This document shows positions 57,994 to 64,000 of a stretch of DNA of 64,000 bases, piece after piece. Position 1 is the first letter of the stretch; each line of letters begins with the position of its first letter. The DNA lies in NCBI RefSeq assembly GCF_021261325.1, contig NZ_JAJSBI010000008.1, forward strand, positions 62,001 through 126,000. The letters run 5' to 3'. A program made the translations under genes and the position numbers. A model generated the notes under the pieces. That model made no database searches and had not been told where the DNA came from. It worked only from the letters and a program-made list of their open reading frames with translations. Source of the stretch: Streptomyces guryensis (lineage in GTDB: Bacteria; Actinomycetota; Actinomycetes; Streptomycetales; Streptomycetaceae).

Positions 57994-58710
57994 ATGCGCC
58001 TCTCGCCCCGTGTCGCCACCCTGCTCGCCGTCGCGGCACTCCCCTTGGCCCTCACCGCCTGCTCGTCCGGTTCCTCCGGCAACGGGGGCGCGGCTTCCTC
58101 CGACAAGGCGGTCGCGGCCAAGGCGAAGGACCCCAACGCCGGTCTGCCCACCGGTACGCAGTTGAAGAAGGCGCTGGCACCCGCGTCGGCCTTCCCCGTC
58201 GGGCTCACCCTTGAGGCCGCCGGTTCCACGGACACCGGTGGCACCTTCCTCTCCGCCTCCGGCGAAAGCACCGCGAAGCCGGACTGCACCAAGCTGGAGG
58301 CCACGTCCTGGATCCAGGTGAGCGGCTACAAGGGGGGCGTGTCGTTCGCGCAGAACGACTACGCGAACAAGGACAAGACGCAGGAGGTCGCCCAGGAGAT
58401 CGACACCTTCCAGGGCACCACGGCCGCCGCGGTGATGAAGAAGCTGCGGACCGTCGCCACCGAGTGCGCCACGTTCACGGACACCGACGCGCACGCCAAG
58501 GTGAAGCTCGCCGGCAAGTCCACGGCCGGGCTCGGCGACGAGGGCTACTCGATGACGCTGACGAGTGCCACCTGGGAGAACGGCACCTCGCTGATCGCGA
58601 CCCGGGCCGGGAACTCGGTGATCACCGTGCTGTCCACGGCGGGCGGCGACAACGGCGCCGCGTCCGCGAAGAAGGTGACGACGGCGGTCCTCGCGGCGCT
58701 GAAGAAGTAG
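57994..58710 (+). CDS. lipoprotein, PknH-like extracellular domain type
   Basis: A 238-residue exported lipoprotein: signal peptide with lipobox LTAC at about residues 20-23, Ser/Gly-rich spacer, then a globular domain. Its pattern of LKKALAPASAFPVGLTLEAA, DCTKLEATSWIQ and the late GDEGYSMTLTSATW resembles the sensor-like domain found outside PknH kinases. Two cysteines (PDCTK and TECAT) may pair. ATG follows GAAGGA. Single gene. Function unknown. Confidence 0.75.
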   Translation: MRLSPRVATLLAVAALPLALTACSSGSSGNGGAASSDKAVAAKAKDPNAGLPTGTQLKKALAPASAFPVGLTLEAAGSTDTGGTFLSASGESTAKPDCTKLEATSWIQVSGYKGGVSFAQNDYANKDKTQEVAQEIDTFQGTTAAAVMKKLRTVATECATFTDTDAHAKVKLAGKSTAGLGDEGYSMTLTSATWENGTSLIATRAGNSVITVLSTAGGDNGAASAKKVTTAVLAALKK

Positions 58711-58734
58711 GCGAGGCACCGACGACGCGGCCCC

Positions 58735-59490
58735 CGGCCGCTCCGTCCCGGGCTGCAACCGGTGCCGCATCCACACGTTGGGCTCGACGTACACCGCGTA
58801 TCCCCGCTCCGGTTCGCAGCGCACCGGCACGAGCGCCCCGGGCACCTCGATGTCGCCCTGGTTGTCGAAGGGCAGCCCCGTCCAGCCGCGCCACTGTTCC
58901 AGCCGGAGACGGTCATGGAGGCCGGTGCCACCCGTTCGACGGTGGCGCCGGCCCCGGCGTGCACGCGCGGCCACGGGTCGTGGGGCAGCCCGTCGGGCCG
59001 TACGCGGTGGGCGTACTCCTCGCTGGGGGTGTGCGGTTCGAGGTGCTTGGCGCTGGGGCGGACCGGGGCGACGGCTTCGGTGAAGCCGTGGGTGCGGGCG
59101 TTGTCGCGCATCGCGCAGAGCGTCCTGGCGGACGGGCCGCGGCTCTGGACGTGCGGGGCGACCACGATCGAGATCGCGCAGACCGTGTCGGGGCGCACGC
59201 CGCGGCGCAGGTCGGCGAAGGCCCGCACGAGCACCCCGTCCCAGCACCGCGGGCAGTTCGCCGCCGCCCTCCGCGGTGAGCCGGAAGGGCACGCTGTACG
59301 CGTGCGCGACGACCTCGCCCCGCTCGTCCTCGGCGAACAGCACGTACTGCGGGAACTCGGCGGGAATCCGCCCGTGGTGGGAGTCGCCCACCGGGGCCTG
59401 GGCCGTGAACTGCGGCCGGCTGTCGGGCATGTCCAGCACCGGCCGCAGCATCTCCGGGCGTGCGGCGAGACCCGACACCTTCAGCTCCAT
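58735..59490 (-). pseudogene. GNAT-type N-acetyltransferase gene with two compensating frameshifts
   Basis: The start (ATG 59490, MELKVSGLAARPEMLRPVLD, QYVLFAEDERGEVVAHAYSV) is in one frame to about 59245. The middle (VRAFADLRRGVRPDTVCAIS, SRGPSARTLCAMRDNARTHG) is in another frame from about 59240 to 58905. The end (EQWRGWTGLPFDNQGDIEVP, VYVEPNVWMRHRL) returns to the first frame. Together they read as one acetyltransferase-like protein of about 250 residues. Either two indels have broken the gene or the base calls are wrong at two sites, near 59243 and 58903. The first frame remains open throughout, so a scrambled protein could still be made. Confidence 0.7.
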
Positions 59491-59519
59491 GAGGTCACGT
59501 GACCCCGGGCACCCCCGTG

Positions 59520-60236
59520 TCAGTCCGCGTGGAACCTGGCCGGCGCCTCCGTCGGGTTGCCGCCGGACGGGAGTTTCTGCCCCGGGCAGGTCCCGAGCAC
59601 CTTCTCCATCGCGGCCTTCTCGGCGGCGGTCACCCACAGCCCGTACTTCTTCTTCACCGCCACCTGGGCGGCGACGTACGTGCACCGGTAGGCCTTGTTG
59701 GGCGGCACCCAGGTCGCGGTGTCGCCGTCGCCCTTGGAGCGGTTGGTGCTCGCGTCGACGGCGAGCAGGTTGAGCGGGTCGTTGGCGAGGGCTATGCGCT
59801 TCCTCGCGTCCCAGTACTTGGCGCCCGTCTGCCAGGCGTCGGAGAGAGCGACCATGTGGTCGATGTCGACCAGGCTGCGGCCACGTTTGTAGGTCACCTT
59901 CTGGCCGGAGTACGGGTCCGACTCCAGGACGCCGTACGACACCTTGCAGGTGCCGCCGGTGAACTTCACGTCGCGCAGGTCCCGTTTGAGGATGTCGTCA
60001 CGGGTGTCGCAGCTGTTGGTGTCGGTGTCCGCCCAGGCGGCGCCGAACCTGTCCCGGGCGTAACCCGTCTTCGGTGCCCTTCCCTTCACGGTCAGCGACT
60101 CGGCGGCCGAGAGGGCCGCGCCCCCGCCTCCGGTCTGTGTCGGCCCACCGGCCCCCGTCTTCGTCTCCGCCTTGCATCCGGCCACGGCGAACACCAGCAC
60201 GACGGCGGCCACAGCCCCGCCCCTAAGACGCCTCAC
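59520..60236 (-). CDS. secreted HNH nuclease-family (DUF1524) protein
   Basis: A 238-residue exported protein. A GTG start at 60236 (GGGGAGGG upstream) begins a signal peptide ending with the lipobox-like VAGCKAE. The DUF1524 domain has the core VDIDHMVALSDAWQTGA (HNH His), NDPLNLLAVDASTNRSKGD (Asn) and WVPPNKAYRCTYVAAQ. These proteins are exported or surface-attached nucleases, possibly for DNA turnover or defence. It is convergent with the lipoprotein gene across the acetyltransferase remnant. Confidence 0.9.
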   Translation of the reverse strand: MRRLRGGAVAAVVLVFAVAGCKAETKTGAGGPTQTGGGGAALSAAESLTVKGRAPKTGYARDRFGAAWADTDTNSCDTRDDILKRDLRDVKFTGGTCKVSYGVLESDPYSGQKVTYKRGRSLVDIDHMVALSDAWQTGAKYWDARKRIALANDPLNLLAVDASTNRSKGDGDTATWVPPNKAYRCTYVAAQVAVKKKYGLWVTAAEKAAMEKVLGTCPGQKLPSGGNPTEAPARFHAD

Positions 60237-60429
60237 GGTGCGCCCTCCCCTTTGCCTGAGCAGTCCCGCCCCCGCACGGACGGTCTTCCCTCGTACGAGT
60301 TTCCGCACACCGTAGCGACAGGGCGCGCGGTGGCACTCGGGAGGTCCAGACCACAACCGGACTAAAGTGGGCGTTCCGCCCTCAACGGCCGTATCGTCGA
60401 TCCTGAGTCACCTCGGGAAGGAGCTCTGG

Positions 60430-60615
60430 ATGGGCATCTTCGACAGGTTCAAGAGCAACCGCCAGATGCAGGACAAGGCCAAGGACATGTCCGACGCGGC
60501 GGAACGCAAGGTCAACGAGAGAACGGGCGACAAGTACGAGAACCAGGTCGACGAGGCCCAGCAGCGCATCGAGGGACAGCTCGGCATGGATCGCGACAGG
60601 CCCGAACAGCCGTAA
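60430..60615 (+). CDS. small Rv0909/CsbD-like antitoxin-family protein
   Basis: A 61-residue, strongly charged protein (MGIFDRFKSNRQMQDKAKDM, then AAERKVNERTGDKYENQVDE) of the family annotated as Rv0909/MT0933 antitoxin. In Streptomyces it usually stands alone, with no toxin gene; none is visible here. ATG at 60430 follows GGAAGGAG. Its role is uncertain; a stress-related helical protein is the alternative. Confidence 0.8.
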   Translation: MGIFDRFKSNRQMQDKAKDMSDAAERKVNERTGDKYENQVDEAQQRIEGQLGMDRDRPEQP

Positions 60616-60648
60616 GGCCACGGCCGACGGCCCTGGGGCCACAACGCC

Positions 60649-60682
60649 AGCCGTCCGCGGAACCCGCCTCCCGCGGACGGCT
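60649..60682. terminator. hairpin between the small protein gene and mfd
   Basis: AGCCGTCCGCGG (60649-60660) and CCGCGGACGGCT (60671-60682) are perfect complements with a ten-base loop, between convergent genes. Confidence 0.85.
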
Positions 60683-60687
60683 TCTCA

Positions 60688-60747
60688 TGCCCCTCTTCTT
60701 CTGCGGCCCTACGACCCTGCCCCTCTTCTTCTGCGGCCCTACGACCC
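60688..60747. repeat. 30-base perfect tandem duplication over the mfd stop codon
   Basis: The unit TGCCCCTCTTCTTCTGCGGC plus CCTACGACCC occurs at 60688-60717 and again at 60718-60747 without mismatch. The right copy includes the mfd stop codon (60741-60739) and its last two codons; the left copy is a spare 3' end outside the gene. Confidence 0.9.
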
Positions 60748-63700
60748 CAGGATCGACGCCAGGAACTCCCCCACCCAGCCCAGCAACTCCCGCCCGACCA
60801 ACGGCTTTCCGCCCACCTTCGCCGTCTTCGGGCGCGGGACCAGCACCTGGTGGACCGCCGGCTTGATGACGGTCCCCGGGTAGAGGCGCTTGACCCTGAG
60901 CTCCTGGGACTCCCTCAACTCCACCGGCGCGAAGCGGATGTTGTTGCCCTGCAGGACGATCTCGCCGACCTCGCAGGCGCGGGCGAGCATCCGCAGGCCC
61001 GCCACCAGCAGCAGGTTCTCCACCGGTTCGGGCAACTTGCCGTAGCGGTCGACGAGTTCCTCGCGTACGGACTTGATGTCCTCCTCCGTGTTGGCGGAGG
61101 CGATGGCCCGGTAGGCCTGGAGGCGGAGCCGCTCGCCGGGGGCGTAGTCGTGCGGGACGTGCGCGTCGACGGGGAGCTCGATCTTGACCTCCAGGGGCGG
61201 CTCCTCCTCCACCCCGCCCTCCAGGGAGGCCCGGTAGTCGGCGACCGCCTCGCCGACCATGCGGACGTACAGGTCGAAGCCGACGCCCGCGATATGGCCG
61301 GACTGCTCGCCGCCGAGCAGGTTGCCGGCGCCGCGGATCTCCAGGTCCTTCATCGCCACGTACATGCCCGCGCCCATCTCCGTGTGCTGGGCGATGGTGG
61401 CTAGCCGCTCGTGGGCGGTCTCCGTCAGGGGCTTCTCCGGCGGGTACAGGAAGTAGGCGTACCCGCGCTCGCGTCCACGCCCCACCCGGCCGCGCAGCTG
61501 GTGCAGCTGGGAGAGGCCGAAGTTGTCACCGCGCTCCACGATCAGGGTGTTGGCGTTGGAGATGTCGATGCCGGACTCGACGATCGTGGTCGAGACGAGG
61601 ACGTCGTACTTCTTCTCCCAGAAGTCGACGACCACCTGTTCGAGGGTGGACTCGGACATCTGGCCGTGGGCCGTCGCGATCCGTGCCTCGGGGACGATCT
61701 CGCGCAGGCGGGAGGCCGCGCGGTCGATGGACTCCACCCGGTTGTGGATGTAGAAGACCTGGCCCTCGCGCAGCAGTTCACGGCGGATCGCCGCGCCGAT
61801 CTGCTTCTCCTCGTACGGCCCGACGAAGGTCAGCACCGGGTGGCGCTCCTCCGGCGGGGTGGTGATCGTGGACATCTCGCGGATGCCCGTCACCGCCATC
61901 TCCAGGGTCCTGGGGATCGGGGTCGCGGACATCGTCAGTACGTCGACGTTCGCGCGCAGCTTCTTCAGCTGCTCCTTGTGCTCGACGCCGAAGCGCTGCT
62001 CCTCGTCGACGATGACCAGGCCGAGGTCCTTGAACTTCGTCTCCGAGGAGAAGAGGCGGTGGGTGCCGATGACGACGTCCACCGAGCCCTCGCGCAGGCC
62101 CTCCAGGACGGCCTTCGCCTCGGTGTCCGTCTGGAAGCGGCTCAACGCCCTTACGTTGACCGGGAATTGGGAGTACCGCTCGCTGAACGTCCCGAAGTGC
62201 TGCTGCACCAGCAGGGTGGTGGGGACGAGGACCGCGACCTGTTTGCCGTCCTGTACGGCCTTGAAGGCGGCCCGGACCGCGATCTCCGTCTTGCCGTAGC
62301 CGACGTCGCCGCAGATCAGCCGGTCCATCGGGACCGACTTCTCCATGTCGTCCTTGACCTCGGCGATGGTGGTGAGCTGGTCGGGCGTCTCCGCGTACGG
62401 GAAGGCGTCCTCCAGCTCGCGCTGCCAGGGGGTGTCCGGACCGAAGGTGTGGCCGGGGGCCGCCATGCGCGCGCTGTACAGCCTGATCAGGTCGGCCGCG
62501 ATCTCCTTGACGGCCTTCTTCGCGCGTGCCTTCGTCTTGGTCCAGTCGGCGCCACCCAGGCGGTGCAGCGTGGGGGCCTCGCCTCCGACGTACTTGGTGA
62601 TCTGCTCCAGCTGGTCGGTGGGGATGTACAGGCGGTCGCCGGGCTGGCCGCGCTTGGCGGGGGCGTACTCGACGACCAGGTACTCGCGGGTGGCGCCCTG
62701 CACCGTGCGCTGCACCATCTCGATGTAGCGGCCGACGCCGTGCTGCTCGTGGACGATGTAGTCGCCCGCCTCCAGGGTGAGCGGGTCGATGGTCTTGCGG
62801 CGGCGGGCCGGCATCCGGGCGCCGTCCTTGCCGGCCGCCTTCTGGCCGGAGAGGTCGGTCTCGGTCAGGACGGCCAGCTTGAGCGCCGGGTCGACGAAGC
62901 CGTAGTCGATCGAGCCGCACGCCACGTGCACGACGGACGGGGAGATCGCCCCGAGCTCGACGTCGAGGCGGGCCGCGATGCCCTCGCCGCCCAGCACCTC
63001 GACCGTACGGGCCGCCGGGCCGTGGGCCTCGGTGACGTACACCGTGCGCCAGCCGTCGGCGAGCCAGCCCTTGGTGTCGGCGAGGGCCTTGGCGGTGTCG
63101 CCGCGGTAGGTCTCGGGGGCGTGCATGCCGACCTTGAGGGTGTCGGCGTCGAGTTCCTCATCGGCCGCGAACGGCGAGACCGACCACCACATCATGTCCA
63201 GTTCGCGCGCCCGGTCCCGTACGTCCGCGATGGACCAGAGCGAGGCCGCGCCGACGTCGATCGGGGCCTCGCCGCCGCCCGCCGTCGCCGCCCAGGACGC
63301 CTGCAGGAACTCCTGGCTGGTGGCGACCAGATCGGCGGCACGCGTGCGTACCCGCTCCGGATCGCAGACGACGGCCATGGCGCCCTTGGGCAGGACGTCG
63401 ATCAGCAGCTCCATGTCGTCGACCAGGACGGGGGCGAGGGACTCCATGCCCTCGACAGCGATGCCCTCGGCGATGTTGCCGAGCAGTTCGCCGAGCTCGG
63501 GGTGGAGTTCGGCGAGGGTGCGGGCACGCGTGCGTACGTCGTCCGTGAGCAGGAGTTCACGGCAGGGCGGCGCCCACAGGCCGTGATCGGCGACTTCCAG
63601 GGAGCGCTGGTCGGCGACCTTGAAGTAGCGGATCTCCTCGACGTCGTCGCCCCAGAATTCCACGCGCAGGGGGTGTTCCTCGGTGGGCGGGAAGACGTCC

Positions 63701-64000
63701 AGGATGCCGCCTCGTACGGCGAACTCGCCGCGCTTCTCGACGAGCTCCACGCGCGCGTACGCGGCCGCGGCGAGGGATTCCACGATCTCGTTCAGGTCGG
63801 CGGTCTGCCCGGTGCGCAGAGCCACCGGTTCCAGGTCCCCGAGGCCCTTGACCTGCGGCTGCAGCACCGACCGTACGGGCGCCACGACGACGGAGACCGG
63901 GCCGGTCTCGGGATCGTCGGGGCGGGGGTGGGCCAGGCGGCGCAGGACGGCGAGGCGTCGTCCCACGGTGTCGCTGCGGGGGCTCAGCCGTTCATGCGGG
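60739..64000 (-). CDS. mfd: transcription-repair coupling factor, N-terminus cut by window edge
   Basis: The visible 1087 codons cover all but the first part of Mfd. From the left edge of the protein: UvrB-like domains (SVVVAPVRSVLQPQVKGLGD, FAVRGGILDVFPPTEEHPLR), the RNA polymerase-interacting CarD-like domain (DYIVHEQHGVGRYIEMVQRT), helicase domain with Walker A CGDVGYGKTEIA and box DEEQRFGVEHKEQ, SATPIPRTL, motif VI region QLRGRVGRGRERGYAY and the TRCF domain. It removes stalled RNA polymerase and recruits UvrA. The frame is still open at 64000 and continues outside. Confidence 0.97.
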   Translation of the reverse strand, partial: PHERLSPRSDTVGRRLAVLRRLAHPRPDDPETGPVSVVVAPVRSVLQPQVKGLGDLEPVALRTGQTADLNEIVESLAAAAYARVELVEKRGEFAVRGGILDVFPPTEEHPLRVEFWGDDVEEIRYFKVADQRSLEVADHGLWAPPCRELLLTDDVRTRARTLAELHPELGELLGNIAEGIAVEGMESLAPVLVDDMELLIDVLPKGAMAVVCDPERVRTRAADLVATSQEFLQASWAATAGGGEAPIDVGAASLWSIADVRDRARELDMMWWSVSPFAADEELDADTLKVGMHAPETYRGDTAKALADTKGWLADGWRTVYVTEAHGPAARTVEVLGGEGIAARLDVELGAISPSVVHVACGSIDYGFVDPALKLAVLTETDLSGQKAAGKDGARMPARRRKTIDPLTLEAGDYIVHEQHGVGRYIEMVQRTVQGATREYLVVEYAPAKRGQPGDRLYIPTDQLEQITKYVGGEAPTLHRLGGADWTKTKARAKKAVKEIAADLIRLYSARMAAPGHTFGPDTPWQRELEDAFPYAETPDQLTTIAEVKDDMEKSVPMDRLICGDVGYGKTEIAVRAAFKAVQDGKQVAVLVPTTLLVQQHFGTFSERYSQFPVNVRALSRFQTDTEAKAVLEGLREGSVDVVIGTHRLFSSETKFKDLGLVIVDEEQRFGVEHKEQLKKLRANVDVLTMSATPIPRTLEMAVTGIREMSTITTPPEERHPVLTFVGPYEEKQIGAAIRRELLREGQVFYIHNRVESIDRAASRLREIVPEARIATAHGQMSESTLEQVVVDFWEKKYDVLVSTTIVESGIDISNANTLIVERGDNFGLSQLHQLRGRVGRGRERGYAYFLYPPEKPLTETAHERLATIAQHTEMGAGMYVAMKDLEIRGAGNLLGGEQSGHIAGVGFDLYVRMVGEAVADYRASLEGGVEEEPPLEVKIELPVDAHVPHDYAPGERLRLQAYRAIASANTEEDIKSVREELVDRYGKLPEPVENLLLVAGLRMLARACEVGEIVLQGNNIRFAPVELRESQELRVKRLYPGTVIKPAVHQVLVPRPKTAKVGGKPLVGRELLGWVGEFLASILGS

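Noticed and set aside
57847..59685. A 612-codon leftward frame across the lipoprotein gene
   Set aside because: Most of it is antisense to the lipoprotein gene or out of frame; only the acetyltransferase segments within 58735-59490 are meaningful.
1..64000. CRISPR arrays, prophage or insertion sequences
   Set aside because: I looked for regularly spaced repeats, integrase or transposase motifs and flanking duplications and found none; the only mobile-like items are short palindromic repeats.

Overview
The window is a chromosomal segment of a Streptomyces species. The evidence is a very high GC content with strong third-position GC bias, frequent GTG/TTG starts, a leucine tRNA with a UAA anticodon (bldA) and many streptomycete families: a SigB-type sigma factor with its partner switch, roadblock proteins, two Rpf resuscitation factors and a c-di-AMP riboswitch. 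From memory, and not checked here, the gene order resembles S. coelicolor from about SCO3066 (sigI locus) to about SCO3108 (mfd). Most of it is therefore ordinary core chromosome, with some less familiar inserts.

Layout. 0.2-4.3 kb: stress sigma factor locus (anti-sigma kinase and STAS antagonist divergent from a SigB-family sigma factor), then a membrane protein joining a sigma-like region, an anti-sigma zinc motif and a ricin lectin. 4.4-10 kb: histidine utilisation operon, read leftward: hutU, an M20 amidohydrolase, hutF, hutI. 10.1-14.5 kb: a PLP-dependent decarboxylase-like gene, a four-gene roadblock/PATAN operon and two small membrane proteins. 14.6-20.4 kb: an RpiR regulator and a histidine-ammonia-lyase-like gene lacking the Ala-Ser-Gly cofactor motif, divergent from an OpuA/ProU-type ABC importer. 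The importer ATPase is split by a small palindromic insertion. 20.5-25.1 kb: exported carbonic anhydrase, SulP transporter, a membrane protein, an SDR enzyme and a divergent XRE regulator. 25.4-33.7 kb: cystathionine beta-synthase, SGNH hydrolase, thiolase, small unknown proteins, a Bax-inhibitor-1 family protein and pobA. 33.9 kb: bldA. 34.4-40.7 kb: MacB-type ABC exporter, cyclopropane synthase-like methyltransferase and type II NADH dehydrogenase. 41.2-45.7 kb: DUF3761 secreted protein, YefM/RelE-type toxin-antitoxin pair, a DUF501-Ppx fusion, a DivIC-like protein and enolase. 46-48.1 kb: two Rpf proteins, one preceded by a c-di-AMP riboswitch. 48.3-57.7 kb: cytochrome P450, MazG, SurA-like lipoprotein, DUF1906 hydrolase, Ser/Thr kinase, membrane protein, HTH-fused DNA methylase and a secreted duplicated-domain protein. 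58-64 kb: lipoprotein, a broken acetyltransferase gene, secreted HNH nuclease, a 61-residue protein and mfd, cut by the window edge.

The part most worth following is 14.6-20.4 kb together with the hut operon. A lyase without the usual catalytic triad, a betaine-type importer and the hutU promoter share an octamer (CTATTCAG) placed just downstream of a TTGAC -35 element. This suggests a co-regulated route for histidine or a trimethylated histidine derivative such as hercynine or ergothioneine feeding the urocanate pathway. That idea is inference; the structural observations behind it are read directly from the sequence.
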